Below, piece by piece: positions 11,154-21,896 of a stretch of DNA of 64,000 bases. The notes under the pieces were generated by a model. It did no database searches. It saw only the letters and a list, made by a program, of their open reading frames with translations, and was not told where the DNA came from. This DNA is from Pratylenchus scribneri (lineage: Eukaryota > Nematoda > Chromadorea > Rhabditida > Pratylenchidae): contig JAQSEB010000138.1 in the NCBI GenBank assembly GCA_030063045.1, forward strand, positions 682,001-746,000, read 5' to 3'. The position numbers and the translations under genes were made by a program. Each line of letters opens with the position of its first letter. Positions within the stretch are counted from its first letter, which is position 1.

Positions 11154-13621
11154 ATGAATGCTCAAGAAGCAACGGAATGGGCCGCCTACTATCAAAGCGA
11201 GGCCTTGGCATACCAACAATATGCTCAAATTCTACAACAACAATCTGCGGACTCTATTGTCCAAGCTCCAGCTCAACAGCAATTTGCGGTTTCCCAGGAG
11301 CAGGGATGGGTTCGTTGTCTCAAAAAATTTTCGAAAACGAAAATTCGTAAAATTCTTCGAAATCGAAAAAAGATATTTCTGTCCCAGAAATGACCGAAAA
11401 TCGACATCGAAACCAAAAAAATCGAAAAAAAAATTTAAAATAAATTTTTAAAATTTTTATTATGGAATAGAAATTGAGCTTGGATAAATTTATTGATCAA
11501 AAAATGCAATACTATGGTTATAAGATAATCCCAAAGTGAGAATACTAATGAAAAATTGATTTTGCTTAAATATTGAAAGAAATTTGTGTCAAAAATCATT
11601 TATGAATTATAATTGATTTTCGATTTTTTGCGAAATTTATTCGAAAATGTAAAACGAAATTTCAGAGGGGTAAAAAATTTTTCAAATTGAAAAAAGAAAT
11701 CTCAGAGAGGTAAAAAAATTTTTTTAAATCGAAAAATGAAATTTCAGAGGGGTAAAAATTTTCTTAATCGTAAAACCATAATTCCATGCCAAACAAACCG
11801 AAAATAGACGTCGAATCGAAAAATCGAAAATCGAACGCATCCTTGTCTATCAGGCATTACAATTTGCCCAAGCTCCTGTTCAACAACAATCGGCAGCAGA
11901 TTCCCATCAACAAATCAATCCAAAATATAAATCAGAAATATGCTCTTATTGGTTTGTGAATTGTGATAATTGAAATTTAATTGATATTATTTTTGTGAAT
12001 TTCAAAAGTTTACATACGGAGTTTGCCAGAAAGACAGGTAATTTCCCTAATACTTGTAATTGTCAAAAAAAAAACATTGAAAATGCAGAAAAGATTATAG
12101 CAGTTCAGAAATTTTATTGAAGTGTAAAATTTGGTTAAGTATCATTTGATTATACTTTGTCTTGGATTTAACCAATTCTTACTTAGTTTTGAACCAAAAC
12201 CAAAAAAGGTTTAAACCGTTTAATACCCTTTAATTGTTGACCAAACCATGACAAATTATATACCATTCAGTGCGTTTTGAACAGCTCTATCCAAATGGGT
12301 ATATATGGTTTGTAAATAGTTGGATAAACTCCTCTTTAAATCTTATAAATATTTTGGCACTTTTTTCGACAATTTTGTTAGCTAAAAACTAATTAAATTA
12401 ATTAAGCCAATGCCATTTTGCACATGGAATCACTGAATTAATTCAGAGGTATTTTTTTTTGGAGATTAATGAATAAACGAAATTAGATTTCAGCCAATAT
12501 TATAATTTTTTTGGCCAACATTCGGCAATTGACAATGAGGCCACTTCAAATTCAGCAGCAGAATCCATCGCAACAAGGCAAGTGAAAATTTAACTATTAT
12601 TACTTACATAAATAACACAATATTTAAGGCCCCAAATTCATGCTAAGGATTATCAAAACCGGCTATATAAAACGGAACTTTGTTATTTTTGGAAGAAAAG
12701 AGGATTTTGCACCAAAGGCGACACTTGTAAATGGGCACATGGCGAGGAGGAGCTTAAGAAGCCGGTTGGTCCTATAATATTATTAATTACTGAATGAATT
12801 AATTCTATTTTAATAAAATATATAAGTAATTAAATTTAAAAATCATCAAAGAAAATGGATCCCTTACTTTTAGTATATTTAATAATTTACTCATCATGAC
12901 TTTACCGAATTTTAATATTTTTGTTATTGAATTAAAGAGTAGATTTTTAGCTTCAGAATGTTGGAGTTATTCCAAAAAAGAACCCTATTTTTGCCAATCC
13001 AACATAAGGGATATTTTAATATTTTTTTAGCATAATAAATAAATAAAACATTTATGATTTATGAACAAAAATTTTAATATAATTAATATAATTAGATAAC
13101 CAAAAATCTACTCTTTAATTTGAAAACAAAATCATCAAAATTATCAAAATTGACTAATAAATAGTGTTGAGTTATTATTATTAATAAAAAGTGATTAGGT
13201 TCGAACATAAATAATTTGGGTTTGAAAGAAATGGATTATAAATTAAAAATTTCTCTTAAGATCCATTGATTTTTCATTAAAAATAATTGAATAAACTTTT
13301 TAGGATCAAAATGACACATCCGTCAGCGACAATCAAATTGAGAAGAGTGGTGCAATCATGGATAAGCAAATGAATGTGCCTCAATTCAATGATTCCCTGA
13401 TTGGTCCAGATCCGCAAATTTCAATTGCTGCTGATGATGTATTTGGAAACCAGGGATTTGGAGAAACTGCGAATCAAGGCGGAAATGATAAGGATAAATT
13501 TATGGAAAATGGAACTGAAAATGCTGGGCAAAAACGAAAATCCATTCAAACTCCAATTCATCAGCCGGAGGCAAAGAGGCAACAGAAAACTGCTACGATA
13601 CCAATTATTCAGCTGGAATAA
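11154..13621 (+). CDS. Gene A: CCCH (tristetraprolin-type) zinc-finger protein
   Basis: Predicted RNA-binding regulator of the CCCH class, which typically binds mRNA 3' UTRs; the target is unknown. Proposed exons: 11154-11309 (or 11288), 11854-11955, 12009-12037, 12540-12581, 12629-12764 and 13304-13621. All boundaries are GT-AG and the phases close to about 260 aa (253 with the earlier donor). The finger follows the canonical YKTELC lead-in: C128-x8-C137-x5-C143-x3-H147 in the 260-aa model. Exons 1-2 are Gln/Ala-rich. Near residue 80 a second YKSEIC..C start of a finger appears but lacks the last Cys and His, so finger 1 is decayed. The 105-aa tail is Asp/Asn/Gln-rich with a basic KRKS patch. 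After the stop, a 3' UTR intron (about 13633-13736) is likely. The first intron coincides with a hAT-like insert. Gene B is its paralogue. The exon 1 end is the least certain boundary. Confidence 0.75.
11301..11845. mobile_element. hAT-like MITE forming intron 1 of gene A
   Basis: The segment begins CAGGGATGGGTTCG and ends CGAACGCATCCTTG. The end, reverse-complemented, matches the start at 12 of 14 positions and begins with the CA(G) typical of hAT termini. The interior is saturated with TCGAAAA/TTTTCGA-type words and three copies of TTTCAGAGGGGTAAAAA or its variant. Flanking octamers match only partly (about 4 of 8), so the target duplication has decayed or is absent. The splice acceptor TATCAG lies only a few bases beyond the right end. 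Confidence 0.6.
12130..12330 (+). repeat. 46-bp palindrome-rich dispersed repeat, single-unit copy
   Basis: Landmarks are GGTTTAAACCGTTTAATACC, CTTTAATTGTTGACCAAACC, ATATACCATTCA and CAGCTCTATCCAA..GGGTATATATGGTTT. The same string of landmarks recurs at 16,370-16,600, 26,140-26,480, 43,140-43,340 and 58,260-58,720. This copy has a single core unit and lies in the intron after exon 3 of gene A. Confidence 0.75.
12890..13180. mobile_element. Hairpin MITE, family H, copy 1 (gene A intron 5)
   Basis: Inverted arms carry ATTAAAGAGTAGATTTTTAG on the left and CCAAAAATCTACTCTTTAAT on the right, about 130 bp apart. The outer arm ends are TTATTGAATT and AATTTGAAAACAAAATCATCAAAATT. Copies with the same arms lie near 42,215, 46,095 and 62,640. 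It is non-coding and would form a stem if transcribed with the host intron. Confidence 0.75.
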
Positions 13622-14039
13622 TAAAAAGAGGTAAAAATAAATATTGGGGAATATATTTTAAAATTAATTTTTTAATATAAAAAAAAATTTTCATACAAAT
13701 TTTAATTAAATATTTTAATAAAATACCGATTTTCAGGAATAGGAAAAGGCAAAAATGGAAAAGAATAAGACAAATTGAGAGTAAAATATATTTTCTCAAC
13801 TCAATGCTTATTTTGAAAAATTTTATTTATTCCCATCAAAATTTTCCATTTAATTTAAGTTTATTTTTTCTATTTAATTAAATTTTGTTATTTTAATTTG
13901 TTATTTTTTATCCAATTTTTGTATCATTTGATTTTTTCCATTAAATATTGCTAATGTTAATTAATGAATAAAATATGGTTAATAAAATTCTATACAACAA
14001 TTATGCCAAATTTGTGAGTAACAAAAAAAATTCCCCAAT

Positions 14040-14330
14040 AAAAGGCAAAAAAACCAATAAAAGATTAAGGGCAATTTGCCCAAATCTCAAAAGGAAGAAT
14101 AAGTCATTTCTTTGATACCGTAACCCAACTCCACTTCCTCCCACCCAACTCACCCTCCTTTTCTCCCCAATCCAATTTAATGGTGGGCGCATCTTGTTCA
14201 TTTTATATTCAAATTAAAATTATAGGATTAAGCGGGAAAGAATTGAGGGAGAATGGTGGAATTTGGTGGGATTGGGTGGCAACAGGCAATTGGATGGATT
14301 GATCCAAGAAAGATTCTCTCTAAAAATGGT
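14040..14330. promoter_or_regulatory. Upstream block, copy 2 (before gene B)
   Basis: Shares AAAACCAATAAAAGATTAAGGGC, TTTAATGGTGG, TTTTATATTCA, GAATTGAGGGAGAATGG and GGATTGATCCA with the block near 17,700-17,890, and fewer words with 10,690-10,930. It is relatively rich in C and G for this window. It lies directly upstream of the gene B start codon and downstream of the gene A 3' UTR, consistent with a tandemly duplicated gene-plus-promoter unit. Confidence 0.5.
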
Positions 14331-14418
14331 AATATGGATTAAATTCATTCTGCGTGAATTTTTTTGCTTTCAACAGATTAATTCAAGAAAATATTAACAG
14401 CTATTTTTATTTGTAAAA

Positions 14419-16773
14419 ATGCCTCATAATTTAGTAATGATGAATGATGAATTGTTGATGTGCCAACTCAAAAAACTACAATTCCAAACCAATATAATTC
14501 AGCAAAATCAACAGCAAATGAAAATAACTTTGTTGCGCCCAAATTCTCATTCTCACACATTTTCTTCCGTAAAAATGAAATATAAATATATGGTTTGTGA
14601 ATGTCGGGATAAACCCTTAAATCATTCGAATTATTTTGGTGGTATATACTTTTTTCGGCATTTTCAATAATTTTTGGCAAATGGATAATACCGTAAATAC
14701 TCTTTTAATACCTATAGGGAATTATTTTTCAACCACCAAAAAATCGGGAAAAATTGCGTTCTAGCTTCTTATAAATTGTGGACATTTTTGAACAAACTAT
14801 AGCGAATTTTTATGGAGCTTTAGAGAACTACGAAAATGCAATAAATTTTTTTAAAATTCGTCCTGAGAGAAATTATGGGTCCTCAAAATCGATGATGGGG
14901 AAAGAGTATTTATAGCCTGTTCTATTTTAATTAAATTAAAAAAAACACAATTTTAAGATGCGGAGTCAATGTGGTTTGAATTCTTCCATGGATATTAGAT
15001 GTGATGAAGGAAAAGTGCTATTTATGAAGGCGGCGTTAAAACCATATTTCACACGTGGAAAAATCTCAGAAAATGAATACAAAGACATAATGAAACTTGG
15101 AAAAACGAAATTCAGCAAATACCCAATTTTGAGATTTGTTGAGGTGGAAAAATTTGTGGAGAAATGCCTAAATTCAGTGAGGAAGGAAAAAATGAAGATG
15201 GCATTGAAACCATATTTTGAAAAGAAAAAAATCACCAAAGATGAATACAAAGACATATTGAAGCAAGGAATGGCAAAATTCAGAGAAGATTCTTCGACGC
15301 AAAAAGAAGTGGAAAAATTTGTGAAGGAAAATGTGAATTTCATGAGAAACAGAAAATTTGTAGAAGAATGCCTAAAGTGGAAGGAAAGAGATAAGAGTGT
15401 AGCCATTTGGGCCCAACAATTGACATCTAATGTTGGGACCTGCAGAACAAATTCTCACCAGCATCTACAGCAATGAGGTAAGAATAATAACACATTTATA
15501 TAGGGTTGTCAGATGTATTATTTAAAGTTGATTTTTTTTAGAAATTATATTTTTACTTTATTTGGACTATTGTATTATACAAGATAATGTTTTGTAAAAT
15601 TTTTCCTAAATATTATTTTTTGCCCAAATTTTTTCCTTAAACTATGTTTTTTTTTTAAAAAAAATGGAGTCAAAGCGTTGGCTCTAATAAGAGGAGTAGG
15701 ATTTTTGAGTACAGTCAAAAAATTTTCTAGTTGTCCAAAAAAAAATAATTTTTTACCAAAAAATAGAATAGGCTTTTCTGCATCTGAAATTATAATTTGA
15801 AAATTTTCTGACAATTAGAAAAATTAAAACAAATTTTGAAGTCAAAAGCTAGGCCAACGCGGAGCAAATGATTTTGCTCCATTTATATAAACATAGCTTA
15901 AGCATTGTTGCGTTATAATTTTTACCTATAATTCAAAATAAAAATTAAAAATGAGGATTCTCAAAAAATAATAACTTTTACTAAATAAAATTTCACAATT
16001 TTGTACTCGACATCTTTTTATTTTGACTCCAAAATTCTTGTAAATTATTTTGAAAAAATCTGGCAACACCTTATTTAACTTTTTTTTCCATCAAAAGTGA
16101 CAAAAACATTTTCAGCCCTGAATTCCTTCGACCCGAAGATTTTCAAAATCAATACTATAAAACGGCTCAATGTAAATTTTGGCAACAAAAAGGAACTTGC
16201 ATCAAAGGCGACAATTGCAAATGGGCTCATGGAAAGGAAGATCTTATTAGGAAACCGGTGGGTGATTTTTGAATGGAAAATTTAATTAATCGAAAATTTA
16301 TTGAAATTGCCGAAAAGATTTTAGCGGTTCTGAAATTTATTACAACAACTCAAACTTTAAAAACAATTGTTAGATCTTGTCAAGATGCATCATTTGATTA
16401 TGATTTGGAGTTTTGAACCAATAAACCAAAATTGGTTTAAACCATTTAATGCCCTTTAATTGTTGACCAAACCAAAATTGGTTTAAACCGTTTAATACCC
16501 TTTAATTGTTGATCAAACCATGACAAATTATATATACCATTCAATGCGTTTTGACCAGCTCTATCCAATTTTGGATATATGGTTTAGATTTTAATACAAA
16601 CCAGTACCGTTAAATATTTTTGCCATTTTCAATACTTTTTATTCTTCATTTTCAAATTTTTTCGCCATTAAATAAATATATTATCCTTTTAAAAAATTAA
16701 ATTTTTTTATATTTTTCAGGAAGATGCAAATACAAATACAAAAATGGCAAAGAAGAACACAAGGGATTGGTAG
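14419..16773 (+). CDS. Gene B: CCCH zinc-finger protein with two PHRF1/SCAF11-like domains
   Basis: Proposed exons: 14419-14592, 14958-15398, 15446-15477, 16116-16257 and 16720-16773. All are GT-AG, and the total of 843 nt closes in frame to 280 aa. Residues 1-58 are Gln/Asn-rich. Residues about 82-132 and 138-190 are two copies of a module with ALKPYF..KIx..EYKDI(M/L)..KF..VEKFV, resembling the C-terminal module of PHRF1 and SCAF11 (KPFY..I.K.EYK.ILR..V). The CCCH finger is C235-x8-C244-x5-C250-x3-H254, followed by a short basic tail. The last two coding junctions match gene A in phase and context (..QNxxYKTxxC), which supports the 32-nt mini-exon. Reading straight through exon 2 instead stops at 15474, so a short isoform without the finger is possible. 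By family, a role in RNA binding or transcription-coupled RNA processing is inferred. Confidence 0.68.
15500..16072. mobile_element. Old hAT-like insert in gene B intron 3
   Basis: The left end reads TAGGGTTGTCAGAT and the right end ATCTGGCAACACCT. The right end, reverse-complemented, gives AGGTGTTGCCAGAT, so the ends are imperfect inverted repeats of the GTTGCCAGAT class also seen at 59,376-59,797. The interior is A+T-rich with no frame of note. No clear target duplication remains, so it is older than the 59-kb copy. Confidence 0.5.
16370..16600 (+). repeat. 46-bp palindrome-rich repeat, two-unit copy
   Basis: Same landmarks as the copy at 12,130, with the core CCAAAATTGGTTTAAACCGT present about twice before GACCAAACCATGACAAATTA and CCAGCTCTATCCAATTTTGG. 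It lies in the last intron of gene B, a different intron from the copy in gene A, so the two insertions were independent of the gene duplication. Confidence 0.75.
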
Positions 16774-17699
16774 TAAAATATATTCTCTTCTCAATATCAA
16801 AATAATACTCATTTTGATAGATTTTATTTATTTTTTATTTCCATCCAAATTTGCAACAATTCATTTCACCTTGATGATTTTATTTAAATTTGTTATTTTA
16901 TCCAACTTTTGCACCAATTGACTTTTGCATTAAATATTGATAATTTTATTTAAAGAATATATGGTTAATATCTTTATAAGAAATTATTTATGGCTGTAAA
17001 TAAAATTCAAAAAATCGACGAAATTTGCCGAATTTGAAAGGAATTAAAAACATCGAAATTCCTAAAACTGAAAATAAAATTTTTTAAAAATTTTTAAAAA
17101 AAAACCTACAACACAAAAACGATAAATTATATTTATCCAAAAATTGTACTAAAAATATTTCAAAAATTAAAATTGTGTGATGAATATAAAGGAGCATAAA
17201 AATTTTATAAATTAGAGCACATTTTTATCATTCATTATTTTTGCCATAATTTTGCACATTTTTTCCAAATTGAAAGAATTGTTGAAAAAAGTGGTGGACA
17301 ATTCATTCGAGCCACATTGTATCGGTTCGATAAAAATGGAATAGGTGATGGTCAACGCAACTCCAGGATTTAAAATCGTTTTCGGAAATCCCGATAATTT
17401 TAAACCAATTTAAATAAAATTAATAAAATATCATTAAATTCACAATTTTGTGTTCTTTATTCTGATAATAAAAATATAAAAATACCACATATATTCTGCT
17501 CTTTTAATGGGGAATTATTTTTCAACCCAAAAAAAATTGGGAAATTTCGAGGTTTAATTCCTTAATTTGAGAAACAAATTATATTGGTTATTTTCCATTT
17601 GTAACACTTTTATATAAACAATTTGAGCAACAGAAGCCTGAAAAATTGGCATAAGGCACAAAAACCTCCAATGAATCAATAGCTTTTCTTCCACATTTT

Positions 17700-17890
17700 C
17701 TCCAAAAAAGGCAAGGCACAAAACCAATAAAATTAAGGGAATTTCCATCCCAAATTTATGGTAGTCGAGTTTTGCGCATTTTTTATATTCACATTAGATG
17801 GGCAAGAGAGCATGGAATTGAAGGGAGAATGGGCGAATTTGATGGCGCCGGGGGACATTTGAATGAATTGATCCATGAAGGAAATTGTTC
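17700..17890. promoter_or_regulatory. Upstream block, copy 3 (before gene C)
   Basis: Carries AAACCAATAAAATTAAGGGAA, AATTTATGGT, TTTTTATATTCACATTAGATG, GAATTGAAGGGAGAATGG and GAATTGATCCATGAAGG, paralleling the block at 14,040-14,330. Just upstream, GGGAATTATTTTTCAACC also parallels 14,715-14,740. It implies a third duplicated unit. The first 1.3 kb after it holds a repeat insert and no recognisable exon. Confidence 0.45.
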
Positions 17891-18411
17891 CAAAAATTAT
17901 TTTGTGAATTTAAAAACATAATGTTAAAATGATGTCTTTTTGCCAGAAAATGATAGTCAATAAGTGAATGGACAGATTTTGACCTATTTTGGATTATCTT
18001 TTTTGGTCATAACTTTTTGTAATTTTCCAACAAACTAATTTTTTCTCTTGGGCTAATCCATTATTCAATTGCATCAAATTTTTATATTTAATTCCAATTT
18101 TAAAAGTGAATTGATGTGCAAAATTCTTCACCACATCCATTTCCTTTTTAAAATTTTCACATTTATTTTTATGGTTTTTTCCGCCATTGTCACTTTACCA
18201 GTGGCATCCTCCCTCAACGACCACCTCCTTCCTTTTGTGTCCTCCTTCACCTTTGTTGTTTGCCTTCTTCCAATAAATTCATGCGCAATTCCCCATTAAA
18301 GGCATCCATCCGGTTGTGAGGCGGTTTTTCCTTTCTCCAAAACCCGATAGGGAAAGGGAGTTGGGGTGGACATGTAGGGAAAAAGGAGAATGAGGAAATT
18401 CTTGTGGATCA

Positions 18412-18953
18412 GAGGGCTGGGGCCGCAACTCAAAAAAAAATCGCAATCACAAACACACATCCGAATCGAAACCGCAATCGCATCGCAACTAATAAAACTC
18501 CGCAATTGCGGCAATCGCAACTGGCAATCGCAATTTTTCAAAAATCCTTTAAAAATTAAAAAAAAATCCGAAAATACAAAAAAAATTACATTTTTATCCA
18601 AAAAATTAAATTCTATGATATTTAAAAAATTATTTAATAAAATTTCGTTATCAAATTTGTAGAATTTCTCATTATGGTGAATAAATGAAGCTTTTTAAAA
18701 TTTTCTGGCATCTGGTTTTGGCCAAAATAGTTCCTAATGGACCCAGTAAAAGAAATTATTTTTAATTAAAAAAGAATTCTTGCCGAAAAATTATTCAAAT
18801 TTTTTATTGAAACTAGCAAAGCGGGTCCCCTTTTTGCTTTTTTCGCAAATTTCCGCAACTTGAGCACTTTTCTTAACCGCAATCGCACCGCAACTAAAAC
18901 GCCGCAATTGCGGCAATCGCGACCGCAATTCGCAATTGCGGCCCCACCCCTGT
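18412..18953. mobile_element. hAT-like MITE rich in CGCAATTGCGG words
   Basis: The left end GAGGGCTGGGGCCGC and right end GCGGCCCCACCCCTG are inverted repeats with two mismatches in 15. Inside each end lie runs of GCAATCGCAAC and GCCGCAATTGCGGCAATCGC; the middle is plain A+T-rich DNA. Octamers just outside (TTGTGGAT on the left, taking the element from CAGAG, and TTATAGAT on the right) agree at 6 of 8 positions, compatible with an eroded 8-bp hAT target duplication. Non-coding. Confidence 0.6.
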
Positions 18954-19203
18954 TATAGATGATTTAACTGATATTTTTTAATTATTATATATTCATTTCT
19001 CATTTAATGGAATATAGTATTTTCAAAATTATGATATTTTCATTTTTTTATTCTCTAATTATTGAAATAAAATAAAGTGAATTTTCCTAGATTAGAAAGA
19101 AAATATTTCCCATCATTTTACCGAATTTATTATAATTTTTTTATTTAATTTAAAATTTTAAAAATTATTTTACAAAAAAAAATTTAGATCCAAATTTACC
19201 CAA

Positions 19204-20067
19204 ATGGATGAGGAAAGGCTTCGACAAATTTTGGCTACTCTAACTGAAAACCAACAGCAAACATTGTTGGCTGCATTGGCTGCCCAACAACAAGAGCAGC
19301 AGCATATTCAAGTGGGTTTAAAATTTAAATTCGAGATTGGATAAGGTAATCGAGCGAGATTTCGGACTGACTGAGATGCGAGTTTCGAAAAGAATTTTCA
19401 TATTTCTAAAAAAATATTAAAAATGAAAAATAAATAAAATATATATAAAATAAGAAAAAAGTTCAAAAATTTATTCAAAAATCACGAAAAATTGCTCACA
19501 AAAATGTCTTATTTTTTCGGAGAAGACCGAGCGAAATCTCGGAAAATTCTAGCTCTCGGAAATTCTCGGTCAATCCACAAACGGTTGACTCATGGACCGA
19601 GAAAGTCGGAAAATTTCGGCGAAATCTCATCTCGGTCTGTTCTCTATTTTAAATAAATGGGTATCGAAGAAGGAATATCCACTTGAATAATTGAATAGGG
19701 AGAGAATTTTTAAGTCGCAAAAAAATTAAAATATCTAGATCCTCATTTAAGTTTAAAATTTCCAAATGAATAAGTTTCGTGAACCTCAATATAGGTGACT
19801 CATCTTTCGCCATCTGCAATTGCCACAGCTCTATTTTCTGCTTGGCTTCAACAACAACCACAAAGAGCCGGGGAAAGCCAACAACAAATACAACAACATT
19901 TTATTCAACAATATCAGCAGCAACTTTTATCACAAGGCCAAATCCATGTTGAGCCAATTTTATCTGCTGGAGGTGGTGGCGATGAAATGCAACAAATTGG
20001 CGGAAACAATGGACCACTTTCAGCTGGATCCTCATCATCTGCCCAAACATCTGGAAAAGCAGGTTAA
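19204..20067 (+). CDS. Gene C: small Gln-rich protein
   Basis: Two exons, 19204-19311 and 19795-20067, join in phase 0 with GT-AG borders to give 126 aa. Exon 1 encodes an amphipathic, Leu/Gln-rich segment (MDEERLRQIL..) and exon 2 a Gln-rich stretch, then Gly/Ser-rich sequence ending TSGKAG. No known domain was recognised. A TTTAG acceptor lies 15 nt before the start codon, as expected for a trans-spliced nematode leader or an upstream exon. An alternative donor just before the stop (AAAGCAG/GTTAAT) would let it continue downstream, but no following exon was found. Position and upstream block suggest a third member of the A/B cluster that lacks, or lost, the zinc finger. The link to A/B is inference. 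Confidence 0.5.
19330..19645. mobile_element. CTCGGT/ACCGAG-rich insert in gene C intron 1
   Basis: The left part has CGAGCGAGATTTCGGACTGA and the right part GGCGAAATCTCATCTCGGTC, an imperfect inverted relationship. The space between is filled with ACCGAG, CTCGG and AAATTTTCGG words. A relative with GTCTCGGTCTCG lies at 31,305-31,375. Terminal repeats are too eroded to fix the ends. The insert occupies most of intron 1. Confidence 0.45.
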
Positions 20068-20639
20068 TAAGATTGGGTATCCTAAAATTAGCAACGTTGA
20101 TTAAAATTCTATGTTTTTTAAAGCTAAAGAAAAATTTAGGCAAAATTAGTATTTTATTAAACATAAACTTAATTAGATGATGTCAAAAGTTTGGTCTAAC
20201 AAGTATGGCCAAAAAAAATATCAAAATTATTAAATTGGCGTTTTTGTAATATAAGGCAAAAGTATTAAAAATAGACCGAAAAAATAGAAATTGTATCAAT
20301 GGATGCCAAATAAAATATTAGATCGAACTATAATCAGAAAAAATATAATAAATTTAAATGGTAATTTAATAGGAAAAATTATTGAAAAATGTTAACATTA
20401 TTTTTATTTTTAATGGCATTTGAAAAAATTTATTTAAAAATTATAAAAATTTTCAATTAAATTTTTTATATAGATTTTTAACTAGTGGACGTAAGGGAAG
20501 TGGGGCGTAAGGAAAGTGGGTGTAAGGAATATGTGGGAAGGATTTGGTAAGTGTCGGGAGGGATTACAGCCTTCTGTTCATGTTAACGCGCCAAAGCGCG
20601 TTCGACCTACCCTAGGGATTTGGATTTTGAAGTTATTTA

Positions 20640-20850
20640 AAAGACGTGCGCAGGCTCGCTTCGCTCGCCAGCCCTTCTTTAGGTCGTGTGCAGGCTCGCT
20701 TCGCTCGCCCGCATTTTTCCAGGTCGTGGGCAGGCTCGTTTCGCTCGCCCGCTCTTCTTTAGGTCGTGTGCAGGCTCGCTTCGCTCGCCCGCATTTTTCC
20801 AGAGGTCGTGGGCAGGCTCGCTTCGCTCGCCTTTTTAAGGTCATGGGCCC
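20640..20850. repeat. ~42-bp tandem repeat, GGCTCGCTTCGCTCGCC
   Basis: Five copies of a unit containing AGGTCGTG(T/G)GCAGGCTCG followed by CTTCGCTCGCCCGC and either TCTTCTTT or ATTTTTCC, alternating in the middle copies. It is strikingly G+C-rich against the A+T-rich surroundings. An open frame of about 120 codons crosses it on the plus strand and 88 on the minus strand only because stop codons are rare in such DNA; no domain is visible. Confidence 0.85.
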
Positions 20851-20854
20851 TTAT

Positions 20855-21345
20855 AGAATTTTGAACCGGTTTGCAAACCGATTTTGACAGTAACACAAAA
20901 ATATTATTAAATTCGAATTCCCCATACTCGAAAACACCGGAATTCTAAATTTCTTGTTCTTTGGACAAATTTTTATTTTTTGAACTGGTTTGAAAACCGG
21001 TTTCGACGGAATCACAAAACTATTATTAAATTCGAAATCCTCATAGTCGAAAACGCCCAAGTCTTAATTTTCATCTCATTCTGATTAAATTTTCATTTTT
21101 GAACATTTTTGAACCGGTTTGCAAACCACCTTTTACGCGGGCACCAAAACAAATGTTATTTTTGAATTCTCCATACTCGAAAACCCCCAAATCCCAATTT
21201 TCACTTCAATCCGCTCATATTTCCATTTTTTGAATTTTTTAAACCGGTTTGCAAACCCCCGGTTGCGCGGATCAAAAAACTAATGTGATATTTGAATTCC
21301 CCATGGCTGAAAACCCCCGAGTCCCAATTTTCACCTTCCAATTCC
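20855..21345. repeat. ~120-130-bp tandem repeat, GAACCGGTTTGCAAACC
   Basis: Four diverged units start at TTTTGAACCGGTTTGCAAAC (about 20,861), TTTGAACTGGTTTGAAAACC (20,979), the same word at 21,107 and a variant at 21,237. Each continues with ACAAAA.TATTATTAAATTCG, CCCATACTCGAAAAC and CCAATTTTCA. The GGTTTGCAAACC core is a perfect 12-bp palindrome. Non-coding. Confidence 0.8.
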
Positions 21346-21896
21346 TAAATCCACTATAGGCTTAGCTCTGCTGGGGTGGGATATGGCCAAATCATGACCT
21401 GCGCACATTCTAACACGAACTCGTCCTAGGCCAAGCCGCGCAGCCCCAAGTGCTATATATCATTTTGAAGCCCCCATATCGTAGATGGGCAACAACTATA
21501 TTTCATTTCGAAATATTCATATACAAAAAAGTTATAAGCGAAAATGTTAAAAAAGCGGCCAAATTCTAAGTCCAAAAACCGGTTCTCCCCCTCTGCTAAC
21601 GACCTGGCCAAATTGAACCTTTTCAAAAAACCTCTTAAATTTCTCTAAACGAACGCATTTTGGATCTAATTATCGAAGTCCCATAAGCCAACTCTCAAAC
21701 CGAACCTTATTATACCCCAAAAACCGCCTGACATTAGCTTTTTATATTGTATAGAATGATAAAGACAGATTGAGTAATTTATTTCTCTTAAAAAATTTTT
21801 TTAAACTAGGATGAATCCATTTTAAATTCCCCCTAATAATAAGTTGTTTTCTTTTTATCCTATTTTGGCCAAGTTGCATGGCCACAAAAAATATAT

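Noticed and set aside
16097..16285. 62-codon frame over the gene B zinc-finger exon
   Set aside because: Wrong frame; the correct frame gives the canonical CCCH finger and fits the neighbouring exon phases.
20516..20887. Frames of 123 (plus) and 88 (minus) codons with Arg/Ala/Pro repeats
   Set aside because: Produced by the 42-bp G+C-rich tandem repeat, which lacks stops in these frames.
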